Positions 8,933 through 17,474 of a DNA stretch of 45,839 bases are shown piece by piece. The stretch lies in the NCBI RefSeq assembly GCF_917563885.1, contig NZ_CAKJTG010000030.1, positions 1 to 45,839 of the forward strand, read 5' to 3'. Position 1 is the first letter of the stretch. Each line of letters begins with the position of its first letter. The stretch is from Pseudoneobacillus rhizosphaerae. GTDB lineage: Bacteria > Bacillota > Bacilli > Bacillales > Cytobacillaceae. Position numbers and translations under genes: made by a program. A model generated the notes under the pieces. The model ran no database searches, had not been told where the DNA came from, and was given only the letters and a program-made list of their open reading frames with translations.

Positions 8933-10112
8933 ACGAGGACATTTCGGTGTTTATGGAGGGAAATTTGTTCCAGAAACATTAATTCAGGCTATTACTGAAT
9001 TAGAGGAAGCCTATCTAAAGTTTAGAGAAGATAAAGATTTTCTTGAAGATTTGAGAAATTTATCAACAGACTATGTAGGTCGTGAAACCCCATTGTATTT
9101 TGCAGAAAATATGACGAATTACGCGAATGGCGCTCAAATTTATTTAAAGCGCGAAGATTTAAATCATACTGGAGCTCACAAAATTAATAATACAATAGGG
9201 CAAGCACTTCTGGCCATACGGATGGGTAAAAGGAAAATTGTTGCTGAAACGGGGGCGGGCCAGCACGGGGTTGCAACTGCGACAGTTTGTGCTTTGTTGA
9301 ATTTAGAATGTGTGATTTTTATGGGGGCAGAGGATATAAGAAGACAGGAATTAAATGTATTCAGAATGGAGCTGCTTGGTGCAAAAGTAGTAAGTGTTGA
9401 AGCTGGAAGTGAAACTTTAAAGGATGCAGTCAATGAAGCTCTTCGTTACTGGGTCGCTAATGTGGAAGATACACATTATTTATTGGGATCTGTAATGGGA
9501 CCCCATCCGTTTCCAATGATGGTTCGAGATTTTCAAAGTGTTATAGGAAAAGAGACGAAAAGACAATTTTTGAAGAAAAATAATAAGCTTCCTGATGCTG
9601 TTATTGCTTGTATCGGTGGTGGCAGTAATGCAATGGGGATGTTTTTCCCCTTTATTGAGGATGAAACTGTGCAATTGTATGGAGTGGAGGCAGCTGGGCA
9701 TGGGTTAAATACCGAAAAGCAAGCCGCTTCACTAACAAAGGGAGTGCCTGGTATTCTGCATGGTGCTCTGATGTATTTACTTCAAGACGAACATGGTCAA
9801 ATTCAGGAGGCACATTCGATATCGGCTGGATTAGATTATCCAGGTGTTGGACCTGAGCATTGTTTTTTAAAGGATATAGGGAGAGTAAAATATGAATCGA
9901 TAACAGATGTGGAAGCATTAGAAGCCTTTCAATTATTAGCAAAATTAGAAGGAATTATTCCAGCTTTAGAAAGTGCACATGCAGTTGCCTTTGCATTAAA
10001 ACAAGCAGCAACAATGAATAGTGATGAAAGCTTAGTCATTTGTTTATCAGGTCGTGGTGACAAAGATGTTCACACTGTACGAGAAAGACTAAAGGGGAGT
10101 GAAAAGAAATGA
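8907..10112 (+). CDS. trpB: tryptophan synthase beta chain
   Basis: PLP enzyme that condenses indole with serine to tryptophan. 401 residues. The Schiff-base lysine is Lys92 in [10 protein letters not shown]; the phosphate of PLP sits in the glycine loop [10 protein letters not shown], and the C-terminal [10 protein letters not shown] is conserved. It is of the main TrpB1 type that pairs with TrpA. The ATG at 8907 has GGTGGAGGG upstream. It overlaps trpF by 26 nt and trpA by ATGA. Confidence 0.96.
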   Translation: MTTYTLPDERGHFGVYGGKFVPETLIQAITELEEAYLKFREDKDFLEDLRNLSTDYVGRETPLYFAENMTNYANGAQIYLKREDLNHTGAHKINNTIGQALLAIRMGKRKIVAETGAGQHGVATATVCALLNLECVIFMGAEDIRRQELNVFRMELLGAKVVSVEAGSETLKDAVNEALRYWVANVEDTHYLLGSVMGPHPFPMMVRDFQSVIGKETKRQFLKKNNKLPDAVIACIGGGSNAMGMFFPFIEDETVQLYGVEAAGHGLNTEKQAASLTKGVPGILHGALMYLLQDEHGQIQEAHSISAGLDYPGVGPEHCFLKDIGRVKYESITDVEALEAFQLLAKLEGIIPALESAHAVAFALKQAATMNSDESLVICLSGRGDKDVHTVRERLKGSEKK

Positions 10113-10900
10113 ATCGAATTCAAAAACAATTTTCCGAAAGACTTAATCGAGGTGAAAAACTGTTTGTTCCCTATATCATGGCTGGAGATGGAGGGTTAGG
10201 GGTTCTAGAGGAAAGACTTACTTTTCTTGAACAAAATGGTGCCGCGGCCATAGAGATCGGAATCCCGTTTTCTGATCCTGTTGCCGATGGTCCAACTATT
10301 CAAAAGGCTGGCATTCGGTCATTAAAGGAAGGAACAACATTGAAGAGCACTTTAATTAAGATAGGAGAAATTCGTTCTTCCATTAATGTTCCCCTTGTAA
10401 TAATGACTTATATGAACCCAATTTTGGCTTATGGAATTGACCAATTTGTGGTTAATATGGAAAAGGTTGGAGTAGATGGCTGTATTATTCCTGATCTTCC
10501 AATTGAGGAGGAAGATATATTGGCTACGAAACTTGAGGAGGCTGGAATTGAACTCATTAGACTTGTTACTTTAGTTACACCAAAAGAAAGAGTTGAAAAA
10601 ATTGCAAAGAAGGGGCAAGGCTTTTTATACACAGTGACCATCAAAGGGATAACTGGAATTCGAAATGAGTTTGATAAAAGTCTTGTGAATTTTCTAGAGA
10701 TGGTAAAGGAGGTTAGTAATATCCCCGTGGTAGCAGGTTTTGGTGTGTCAACGGCAGAACAGGTTAAGGAATTAAGTTTAAATTGCGATGGAGTTGTGGT
10801 GGGTAGTAGGATAGTTGATTTGTTTTATGAGAATAAGTTAGATGAAATTGCTGAGTTAATGAAAGCTATTTTAATTGAAGAGAAGGTTTTTAGAGGGTAA
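10109..10900 (+). CDS. trpA: tryptophan synthase alpha chain
   Basis: Cleaves indole-3-glycerol phosphate to indole, which is channelled to TrpB. 263-residue TIM barrel. The catalytic Glu and Asp are in [17 protein letters not shown]. Loop 6 carries the substrate-closing region after [11 protein letters not shown], and the phosphate site is [13 protein letters not shown] and GVVVGSRIV. The start overlaps trpB in ATGA. Last gene of the operon, closed by a terminator 6 nt after the stop. Confidence 0.95.
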   Translation: MNRIQKQFSERLNRGEKLFVPYIMAGDGGLGVLEERLTFLEQNGAAAIEIGIPFSDPVADGPTIQKAGIRSLKEGTTLKSTLIKIGEIRSSINVPLVIMTYMNPILAYGIDQFVVNMEKVGVDGCIIPDLPIEEEDILATKLEEAGIELIRLVTLVTPKERVEKIAKKGQGFLYTVTIKGITGIRNEFDKSLVNFLEMVKEVSNIPVVAGFGVSTAEQVKELSLNCDGVVVGSRIVDLFYENKLDEIAELMKAILIEEKVFRG

Positions 10901-10905
10901 TTTAA

Positions 10906-10935
10906 GAGGGCACAAATTATAACATTGGTGCCCTC
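10906..10935. terminator. terminator between trpA and pxpA
   Basis: GAGGGCAC at 10906-10913 pairs with GTGCCCTC at 10928-10935 around a 14-nt AT-rich loop. The genes are convergent, so it can serve both strands. The T-tract is short (CATTTT), so its strength is uncertain. Confidence 0.65.
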
Positions 10936-10945
10936 CATTTTGAAT

Positions 10946-11695
10946 TTATTTAATCGAAATTCCTTCTTTTTCAAAAGCGGTTCTAATTTTTTGAGCGAAA
11001 GAAAGAGCATGTTCACCATCTCCATGTAAACAAATGGTGTCTGCTACAATTGGGATTGTTTCTCCAGTGATACATGTAATCTGGTTATCTAGTACCATTT
11101 GTAGAGTCTGATTAATGGACTGTCGTTCATCCGTAATTAATGCGTTGGATTCTGTTCTTGGGGTTAGTGTACCGTCAGCCTGGTAGGTCCGATCTGCAAA
11201 AACCTCCTGAGCAGTTTTCAAAGAATATTTTTCCCCTGCTTTAATTAATTCACTGTTTGCAAGTCCATAAAGAGTTAGACTAGGATCAAAATCATAAACT
11301 GCTTTTGCAACAGCTTCTGCCAAATGTGGATTTACAGCACTCATATTGTAAAGAGCTCCGTGGGGCTTAACATGGTGCAAACTAGTTCCATGTGCAATCA
11401 CAAATGCGTTTAAGGCACCGATTTGATATAGCACGTTTGCGTATACTTCATCAGGAGTTAGGTTGATATTGCGTCGACCAAAACCTGTTAAGTCTAGATA
11501 ACCAGGATGTGCCCCAATTTTCACATCGTTTTGACATGCTAATTCGACTGTTTGATTCATAATAGTGGGGTCACCAGCATGGAATCCACATGCAATATTA
11601 ACGGAAGAAACAAACTTCATTATTTCCTTATCATTTCCAACTCGATATACGCCAAAGCTCTCACCTAAATCACAATTTAAATCAACTGATAACAC
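10946..11695 (-). CDS. pxpA: 5-oxoprolinase subunit A (LamB/YcsF family)
   Basis: Subunit of the ATP-dependent 5-oxoprolinase PxpABC, which reopens pyroglutamate to glutamate. 249 residues; family motifs are VDLNCDLGESFG at the N-terminus, NIACGFHAGDP, GAHPGYLDLTGFGRR and VKPHGALYN. The start is GTG at 11695, sharing TAGTG with the end of pxpC and preceded by GAAAGAGG. Third gene of a minus-strand pxpB-pxpC-pxpA set; the subunits were formerly misread as LamB/YcsF and allophanate hydrolase subunits. Confidence 0.9.
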   Translation of the reverse strand: MLSVDLNCDLGESFGVYRVGNDKEIMKFVSSVNIACGFHAGDPTIMNQTVELACQNDVKIGAHPGYLDLTGFGRRNINLTPDEVYANVLYQIGALNAFVIAHGTSLHHVKPHGALYNMSAVNPHLAEAVAKAVYDFDPSLTLYGLANSELIKAGEKYSLKTAQEVFADRTYQADGTLTPRTESNALITDERQSINQTLQMVLDNQITCITGETIPIVADTICLHGDGEHALSFAQKIRTAFEKEGISIK

Positions 11696-12666
11696 TATAA
11701 TTCAACCTCTTTCCATTTTGCTAAAATTATTTTTTGCAATGCTTTTAGTTCATTTTCTCGTTTAAGGGCCAAATTCTGAGCTTCAAAAATAGAAACCTCA
11801 CTAAAATCTATGGAATCTCCAGGTTTGAGCTGTGCTAATCGAGGTAGGTCTACCGAAATAACTTGAGCAATTTTAGGATAACCACCTGTTGTTTGCCTGT
11901 CTGCCATTAAAATGATGGGTTGACCATTTGCTGGAACTTGAACGGTTCCAAAGGCTACTCCTTCTGTTAACAATTCTTGCTGATTTGATAGATGAAGTGA
12001 AGCTCCTTCCATTCTAAACCCCATTCGATTAGATTCATTAGATAAAGAATATGAGGTAGTTTGGAAAAGTCTAATACTTTCATCATTAAATAAATAGTAT
12101 TGTCGCCCTTTTAGAAATCGTATTGGTTCATTATTAAATAATAATGAATCAAAATAGGATGATAAACTCCAAGATAATTTATATGAGTGTTTATAAGAGA
12201 AATCTATTAATGGGAGTTTATCCCCTTTTTGTAGTGCTCTACCTTTTATTCCTCCAAAATTAGCGGGAAGGCAAGTACTTCTACTTCCTAACACTTGATC
12301 AATTAGAATTCCACCTTTAAAGGCGATATAACAACGACTTCCATATTGTAATGTCCCAAATTTTAGTTGGTCACCTTTTCTCACAAAAATAGGCTTATTT
12401 AATGGGATTTCCTCATTATTAATGGTTGGGGTAAAGTTTCCACCACAAATGGCAATAATGCTATCCACCTCGAATCTAAGTGTGGGACCTATCAATGTCA
12501 CTTCTAAGCCTGCAGCAAGAATTTCATTTCCGACTAGAAGATTTGCTAATCTAAAGGACAATGAATCCATAGCTCCTGAAACAATAATCCCAGCACGCTG
12601 ATAGCCATGTCTTCCTAAATCCTGGACCGTGGTTAATAAACCAGATTTTAATACAGTTACACCCAT
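11695..12666 (-). CDS. pxpC: 5-oxoprolinase subunit C (biotin-dependent carboxyltransferase fold)
   Basis: PxpC/KipA-type subunit of 5-oxoprolinase. 323 residues from the ATG at 12666. The frame is open to a TTG at 12681, but AAGGAG lies 5 nt before this ATG, and the family N-terminus (MGVTVLKSGLLTTVQDLGR) starts here. Other family marks: GAMDSLSFRLANLLVGN, CGGNFTPTIN and the C-terminal TTGGYPKIAQVISVDLPRLAQL. It forms a complex with PxpB; the gene overlaps pxpA by 1 nt and follows pxpB by 2 nt. Confidence 0.9.
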   Translation of the reverse strand: MGVTVLKSGLLTTVQDLGRHGYQRAGIIVSGAMDSLSFRLANLLVGNEILAAGLEVTLIGPTLRFEVDSIIAICGGNFTPTINNEEIPLNKPIFVRKGDQLKFGTLQYGSRCYIAFKGGILIDQVLGSRSTCLPANFGGIKGRALQKGDKLPLIDFSYKHSYKLSWSLSSYFDSLLFNNEPIRFLKGRQYYLFNDESIRLFQTTSYSLSNESNRMGFRMEGASLHLSNQQELLTEGVAFGTVQVPANGQPIILMADRQTTGGYPKIAQVISVDLPRLAQLKPGDSIDFSEVSIFEAQNLALKRENELKALQKIILAKWKEVEL

Positions 12667-12668
12667 AC

Positions 12669-13358
12669 TTACTCCTTCCAAAGGTAGAAATCCTTTTGTG
12701 AAATGGGGTGAAACTTTACCTTATCCCCTGCTTTTAAAAGGGTAGGAGACTCATTCTTTATATTTATATTGAATAGTTTGATAGGTGTACGTCCAATAAT
12801 TTGCCAGCCGCCTGGTGAATCTAACGAATAGATACCTGTTTGTTTACCAGCAATCCCAACCGATCCTTGATGCACCTTCAATCTAGGAACCGTTTTTCTT
12901 GGGAAATGTAGTTTCTCATTTAGCCCTTCAAGAAAAGGAAATCCTGGTGAAAAACCAATAAACCTGACATCATAAATGACACTAGAATGTATATGAATCG
13001 CCTCCTCGACAGTTAGATTATTGCTATTTGCCAATTCCTCTAAATCTGGTGCGAATTCAATTTCATAGCAAACAGGGATTTCAATAAATCTGTTGTTAAA
13101 AACGGATGTTGTATCGTTTTCCTTTAAAATATTTTCCAAATGTCCTTTTACTTTTTCAAATGGAAAGGATCCATTTACAATAAAAGGATCATAATAGACA
13201 GTTAATGTGTGATAAGCTGGAACAAGCTCTCGAAGCCCCCAAAATGGGAAACTTTCAATTTGATTGATGGCATTCTGCACTTTTATATTTTGATTTTTGT
13301 GTCCAAAATGGATAAGAACAGCATCTTCGCTAAGTGGGTGGATAATAAAATCCTGCAA
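12669..13358 (-). CDS. pxpB: 5-oxoprolinase subunit B (KipI family)
   Basis: PxpB/KipI family subunit. 229 residues, with the C-terminal cyclophilin-like fold marked by FIGFSPGFPFLEGL, PRLKVHQGSVGIAGKQTGIY and SPGGWQIIGRTP. The start is a TTG at 13358 preceded by AGAGGAAAG; the next in-frame ATG would cut into conserved sequence. First gene of the pxpBCA unit. In B. subtilis the homologue KipI also inhibits the sporulation kinase KinA; whether that applies here is unknown. Confidence 0.88.
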   Translation of the reverse strand: MQDFIIHPLSEDAVLIHFGHKNQNIKVQNAINQIESFPFWGLRELVPAYHTLTVYYDPFIVNGSFPFEKVKGHLENILKENDTTSVFNNRFIEIPVCYEIEFAPDLEELANSNNLTVEEAIHIHSSVIYDVRFIGFSPGFPFLEGLNEKLHFPRKTVPRLKVHQGSVGIAGKQTGIYSLDSPGGWQIIGRTPIKLFNINIKNESPTLLKAGDKVKFHPISQKDFYLWKE

Positions 13359-13513
13359 TTGCTTTCCTCTTTTCAGATATATATGTATAAATTAAAGATA
13401 ACAAATAATTGAGATAATGGTAATCACAAATGTGAAAAATACTTCCATTTCATTTCATTCCATACTTGTATAAAATAGAAGAATATAATTTGTAAGGTAA
13501 AGAGGCGAAATTC

Positions 13514-14584
13514 ATGTTGAAAGAAATAACGATTGAAGAATTTCTTAAATTAGATAAGGCGATTGCTGTGGATGTTCGATCACCAATCGAATTTGCAGAT
13601 GGAGCCATACCTGGAGCTATTAACCTGCCTCTATTTTCGAATAAGGAACGTGCCGAAATCGGTACTATATATAAAAAATTAGGGCAGGAAGCTGCAAAAT
13701 GGAAAGCGATGAAGATTGTTTCACCCAAAATCCCTACTATAATGACTGAATTAAAGCTTCTTATTGATAGTGGATATGTTCCTGTCATTAATTGTTGGCG
13801 TGGAGGAATGAGAAGTAAATCAGTCTGTACCTTTATGGAGTTCTCTGGATTGCAATCAATAAGATTGACTGGAGGCTACAAAGCCTATCGTCAATATACC
13901 TTAAATAGAATCAGTGAAATGCTGCCCGAAAAAGCAATCGTAATTCATGGAAAAACGGGAGTAGGAAAAACAGAAGTCCTACATCAACTTAAGGAAAAAG
14001 GCTACCCTATTTTAGATTTAGAAGCAATTGCCGGTCACCGTGGATCCATTTTTGGTGCGATGGGTTTAGGGGAAGGACATACTCAAAAAACGTTTGATGC
14101 ATTGTTATATACCGGACTTTCAGAAATTAGGGATTTCCCATATTTTATTATGGAAGCTGAAAGTAAACGAATCGGGCGAGTCGTTCAACCGGAGGAGCTA
14201 TTAGAGAAAAAAGAAAGTGGTCATCATCTTTACTTGGATGCTTCCATAAACAGAAGGGTAGCGCATATTGTGGCTGAATATGTAGTTCCCTACTCAACTG
14301 AGCCTTGGTTTAAAGAAAAGGTAGAGAATGGGCTTACTATGATTGTAAAAAGAATAAAGAACATTCAAATACAAAACGAAATAAATTTATGCTACTCAGA
14401 AGAAAATTGGTATGATCTCATTAAAATCCTTTTAGAGGATTACTATGATCCGCGCTATGACTTCAAACGTTCTGAATATGTGGAAAGTGTTGAAACAATT
14501 GATGCTGAAAATATTGAAGGTGCAGTAGCGGAGATAGAAGGTTATCTTTTGTCGATGAATTTTCAGGTGAAACAAACTGTCTAA
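13514..14584 (+). CDS. mnmH: tRNA 2-selenouridine synthase (rhodanese + P-loop)
   Basis: Exchanges sulfur for selenium in the wobble uridine (mnm5s2U to mnm5se2U) using selenophosphate. 356 residues, normal length. N-terminal rhodanese domain (residues 1-125) with the active Cys94 in VINCWRGGMRS; C-terminal P-loop domain with GKTGVGKT at 146-153. ATG with AAAGAGGCG upstream. Monocistronic, ended by a strong terminator. The selenophosphate synthetase it needs is not in this window. Confidence 0.9.
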   Translation: MLKEITIEEFLKLDKAIAVDVRSPIEFADGAIPGAINLPLFSNKERAEIGTIYKKLGQEAAKWKAMKIVSPKIPTIMTELKLLIDSGYVPVINCWRGGMRSKSVCTFMEFSGLQSIRLTGGYKAYRQYTLNRISEMLPEKAIVIHGKTGVGKTEVLHQLKEKGYPILDLEAIAGHRGSIFGAMGLGEGHTQKTFDALLYTGLSEIRDFPYFIMEAESKRIGRVVQPEELLEKKESGHHLYLDASINRRVAHIVAEYVVPYSTEPWFKEKVENGLTMIVKRIKNIQIQNEINLCYSEENWYDLIKILLEDYYDPRYDFKRSEYVESVETIDAENIEGAVAEIEGYLLSMNFQVKQTV

Positions 14585-14623
14585 GCCGGATATTTTAGAT
14601 GAAATGTTTAGATATAAACAAGA

Positions 14624-14658
14624 GAAACCGCTGTTCAATTCAAACAGCGGTTTCTTTA
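14624..14658. terminator. terminator after mnmH
   Basis: GAAACCGCTGTT at 14624-14635 pairs perfectly with AACAGCGGTTTC at 14643-14654 around a 7-nt loop, followed by TTTA. It also lies just past the stop of the minus-strand Sda-like gene. Confidence 0.8.
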
Positions 14659-14799
14659 CTATTTCTTCTTTTTAAACGGTTTTAATCCACGTTTTGTAAT
14701 TTCTGCTTTTAAGATCCTTACCACCGATTCTTGTTCCTTACCAGATTTCAATGCATCCCGATACGAAAACACTAATTGCTCGTTACTTAAAATTTTCAC
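14659..14799 (-). CDS. Sda-like sporulation histidine kinase inhibitor
   Basis: 46-residue protein. It starts with GTG after a perfect AGGAGG and reads MKILSNEQLVFSYRDALKSG in its first 20 residues. The pattern L-S-x-E-x-L-x-x-S-Y-x-x-A, then E-I-x-K-R-x-L, matches the helical hairpin of Sda, the checkpoint protein that blocks phosphorelay kinases such as KinA when replication is disturbed. It differs from B. subtilis Sda by one extra loop residue and by a lysine-rich tail (FKKKK), so assignment is by pattern only. In B. subtilis sda is controlled by DnaA boxes; the only weak match here is TTATCCAAC near 15036. Confidence 0.6.
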   Translation of the reverse strand: MKILSNEQLVFSYRDALKSGKEQESVVRILKAEITKRGLKPFKKKK

Positions 14800-14813
14800 T
14801 TGCAAACCTCCTC

Positions 14814-15103
14814 GGATAGGATTTAAAATATTCAGTTTTTTATATTGTAATGGTTAATTTGTGGTTTGAGAACCCCTAAAGATAAATTTTTTTTGAAATA
14901 TATATGAACAAACACCACCTCTAAGAGAACAAGCTATAAATGTAATCATTCTTTCTAGTTCTCAATCTTAAGATTGAGATGTAAAGATTTATTTTCGTCC
15001 TTAAGCAGGAGAATAAATCAATCGCTCTACCAATGTTATCCAACTGTATTTTTCATAAAATGAAAGTACAAAGAAGATATCATTGAAAAGGGAGCGATAC
15101 ACC
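14814..15103. other. intergenic region between the Sda-like gene and a small ORF
   Basis: AT-rich gap of about 290 bp between divergent small genes. It holds the promoters of both and the 20-bp palindrome listed separately. No ORF with a ribosome-binding site and no RNA gene was seen. Confidence 0.6.
14960..14979. repeat. perfect 20-bp palindrome (operator candidate)
   Basis: TCTCAATCTT followed directly by AAGATTGAGA, a perfect dyad with no spacer and no T-tract. It lies between divergent small genes, about 160 bp upstream of the Sda-like start and 125 bp upstream of the 49-residue ORF. The lack of a loop argues against a terminator and for a protein-binding site. No regulator is identified. 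Confidence 0.5.
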
Positions 15104-15253
15104 ATGTATGAACATTTTTATGTATTAGAGGAATTACAAAAGCAGAGAGCAGCAGAAATTAAGAGAGAGGTAAAGGCTATGAAGGTGAATAATAAAAAAC
15201 TCATTCAATCCTTTCTACCGACATTTAAACAAAATAAATCACCTTTTGAATAA
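15104..15253 (+). CDS. small hypothetical protein, 49 aa
   Basis: Starts MYEHFYVLEELQKQRAAEIK and is followed by a lysine-rich, probably helical body. AAGGGAGCG sits 8 nt before the ATG, and a solid terminator follows the stop by 2 nt, so this is a real one-gene transcript. There is no membrane segment, cysteine or known motif. Function unknown. Confidence 0.65.
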   Translation: MYEHFYVLEELQKQRAAEIKREVKAMKVNNKKLIQSFLPTFKQNKSPFE

Positions 15254-15254
15254 T

Positions 15255-15290
15255 AAAAGGAGGCAGACTTTCTGTCTTCTTTTCTTTTAT
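15255..15290 (+). terminator. terminator of the 49-aa gene
   Basis: 15255-15267 pairs with 15271-15283 (13 positions, two G-U pairs) around loop CTT, followed by CTTTTATT. Confidence 0.75.
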
Positions 15291-15337
15291 TATTCATTAC
15301 CAAAGTGTTATTCTAATAAAAAAGTGGGAGGTAGCTA

Positions 15338-16207
15338 ATGGAAAATGCCTTGGTTTTTGTATATGGTACACTTCGAAAGCATCAACGAAATCATTACTTA
15401 TTGAAGGATTCAAAACAAATTTCAGAACAAGCTTGGACATATGGAGAACTGTTTGATACTGGGAATGGATATCCTATGATGAAAAAATCAAATAGTGAAA
15501 AAGTATTTGGCGAATTATATGAAGTAAATCAAAAACAACTTGCTCTTCTTGATGAATTAGAGGGATATAAGGTTGGTCGAAACGATAATCTGTATGAACG
15601 AGATATTCAAACCATTTATACTGATAATGGTGAAAGTAGTGCATATCTCTATTTGTCAGAAAGAGCATGTGCTACAGCTATAGCTTCAGGTGATTGGAAA
15701 ATCTATCAGCTTCTAAAGCAAAAGCCTGAGAAAGTGCTTTATTTTGCATACGGTTCCTGTATGGATGTGGAGCGATTTCATAAAGCGAACGTTGGTCACT
15801 TTTTTGAGACAGTTATCGGTGCAGCAACACTTGAAAACTATTCAATGAAATATTTATATGCTGCTTCTGACGGAGGACGAGGGGATATAATTGAAGATAG
15901 TGGGATAACAGAAGGAATTCTTTATGAAACTCCATTTGAGGCTGTTAATTATTTATTCAAACGCGAAGGATATTTAATAGGAATGTATCGTGCAACTTTT
16001 GTTGACGTACAAATAAATGATAAAGTCTATAAAGATGTTTTGACGTTTCATGTGTATGATAAAAAAGAAGAATTGGCACCACCAGAACATTATGCAATTG
16101 AAATTTTAAGAGGATCACGGAATCGTGTGAGTGATGCTTATTATAAAAAACTTGTTAAACAATTAAGAGAATTGAATGTGTCTTTTGAACTTACTGATTG
16201 GGAATAA
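15338..16207 (+). CDS. gamma-glutamylcyclotransferase-family protein with two domains (YkqA-like)
   Basis: 289 residues. Two GGCT/AIG2-like domains in one chain. The first starts LVFVYGTLRKHQRNHYLL with GELYEV..LDELEGY, about residues 4-115. The second starts YFAYGSCMD near residue 132 and runs to the end. Single-domain relatives release 5-oxoproline from gamma-glutamyl amines. The layout and length resemble B. subtilis YkqA. The window also encodes 5-oxoprolinase 2 kb away, which would use the product, but on the other strand and in a separate unit. GGGAGG precedes the ATG. Confidence 0.8.
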   Translation: MENALVFVYGTLRKHQRNHYLLKDSKQISEQAWTYGELFDTGNGYPMMKKSNSEKVFGELYEVNQKQLALLDELEGYKVGRNDNLYERDIQTIYTDNGESSAYLYLSERACATAIASGDWKIYQLLKQKPEKVLYFAYGSCMDVERFHKANVGHFFETVIGAATLENYSMKYLYAASDGGRGDIIEDSGITEGILYETPFEAVNYLFKREGYLIGMYRATFVDVQINDKVYKDVLTFHVYDKKEELAPPEHYAIEILRGSRNRVSDAYYKKLVKQLRELNVSFELTDWE

Positions 16208-16309
16208 ATCTCATTCAAAAGTCTTAGTGAAAGTTCAGTCGACTTTAGGATTTTTTCTAGTTTAGAATGATATATTCTAAAACTATAAAAGTCGAAGGGA
16301 TGATAATTG

Positions 16310-16756
16310 ATGAATTTATTCGAAGCTCATTTAAATACAGGTAATTTAGAGGAAGCTATTCAATTTTACGAAAATCTAGGTCTTAAGATGGTCCATAAAA
16401 TAGAAGATAGAAGAGTAGCGTTTTTTCGTTTTGGAAAGGAACAAACGATGGATCAAATGTTAGGTATTTGGGAAACGAAAAAGCCTGTGATTCGAAAGCA
16501 TATTGCTTTTGGTGTCAATTATGAAGAAATTTGTGATGCAATCGATTGGTTAAAGGATAGGGGTATTGAGGCTACTGAAGATTTTGGGTTAGCACCAATA
16601 GAGCCGCTAGTTCATACTTGGATGCCAGCAGCTTCTGTCTATTTTTTGGACCCTGACGGAAATTCTTTAGAATTTATCCATGCGTTAGATGGAAAGCCCC
16701 AGCCTGAACTTGGTGTCATATACTTAAGTGAATGGCAAAAGAACAATCATTTATAA
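16310..16756 (+). CDS. VOC (glyoxalase/bleomycin-resistance) family protein
   Basis: 148 residues with the paired beta-alpha-beta-beta-beta modules of the vicinal oxygen chelate fold. It opens NLFEAHLNTGNLEEAIQFYENLGL (the first His is a potential metal ligand) and ends FLDPDGNSLEFIHAL, the classical C-terminal signature with Glu. GAAGGGA at 16296 favours the ATG at 16310 over the TTG at 16307. Metal-dependent enzyme of unknown substrate, or a binding protein. Confidence 0.8.
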   Translation: MNLFEAHLNTGNLEEAIQFYENLGLKMVHKIEDRRVAFFRFGKEQTMDQMLGIWETKKPVIRKHIAFGVNYEEICDAIDWLKDRGIEATEDFGLAPIEPLVHTWMPAASVYFLDPDGNSLEFIHALDGKPQPELGVIYLSEWQKNNHL

Positions 16757-16852
16757 AATAATCTTTAAGCCCGAAATCTAAGATGATGTTTAGAACAAGT
16801 AATGAATGTGGTAAGTAATCATTGCCATCATCTTAGAAAGAGGGTTGAATAG

Positions 16853-17089
16853 ATGAATATTTTTTCAAGCTTTGACTATTATGAGGTGGATTATAACAAT
16901 AATTTATTTAAGTATTTACATTACATTAGGATGGACACGATCTGTGAAGTAATCTATGTAACGATGAAAGATGTGTTAACAGGAGAGCTATTAACATTTG
17001 ACCATTCGGGCATTAACTGGATTCGGAAAATGAATTTAACCTCAGCGATTGTTCCTTTACCCAATGAGGGTATTGCGCAAAACCAATAG
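16853..17089 (+). CDS. hypothetical protein, 78 aa
   Basis: Begins MNIFSSFDYYEVDYNNNLFK; no recognised domain. AGAGGG lies before the ATG. Mixed alpha/beta composition, no membrane segment, and a short polar tail. It is followed 45 nt later by another small gene with its own ribosome-binding site. Function unknown. Confidence 0.65.
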   Translation: MNIFSSFDYYEVDYNNNLFKYLHYIRMDTICEVIYVTMKDVLTGELLTFDHSGINWIRKMNLTSAIVPLPNEGIAQNQ

Positions 17090-17134
17090 CTTTCATTATA
17101 CTAGAAAAAGGACAATTTTGAAGGAGGGGCATAA

Positions 17135-17338
17135 ATGCTACATTTAATATGGCAAAACAAAGAAACCGTTAAAAAAGTAAAATGCATTCATACTGATGCA
17201 AAGAAATTCATTGTAAACAAAGCACTTACAGCTGGGAAAGAATATGAAGTTAAAAATGAAACAGAAGAATTTTACTTTATCATTGATAATTCAGGAAAAG
17301 TTGGCGGCTTTTATAAGGAATATTTTCAAGAAGCATAA
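17135..17338 (+). CDS. small conserved protein, DUF6501-like
   Basis: 67 residues starting MLHLIWQNKETVKKVKCIHT and ending in a KVGGFYKEYF block. Charged and beta-rich, with the look of a small SH3/OB-like barrel. I recall this sequence pattern as DUF6501 from Bacillaceae; no function is known. AAGGAGGGG is ideally placed before the ATG, and a very strong terminator follows. Confidence 0.75.
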   Translation: MLHLIWQNKETVKKVKCIHTDAKKFIVNKALTAGKEYEVKNETEEFYFIIDNSGKVGGFYKEYFQEA

Positions 17339-17367
17339 TTTTTAATATAACTATTTTTTCATTCAAG

Positions 17368-17413
17368 AAAGGATTCTCACTTCATTTCAAACTGAAGTGA
17401 GAATCCTTTTTGT
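17368..17413 (+). terminator. strong terminator after the DUF6501-like gene
   Basis: A perfect 17-bp stem, 17368-17384 with 17393-17409, with loop TTTCAAAC and a following T-tract. Confidence 0.9.
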
Positions 17414-17474
17414 TTTATGAAATCTAAATTTTGAGGAGATACTAAAGTATAAACCTTATTTAGGGGGATCTTAA

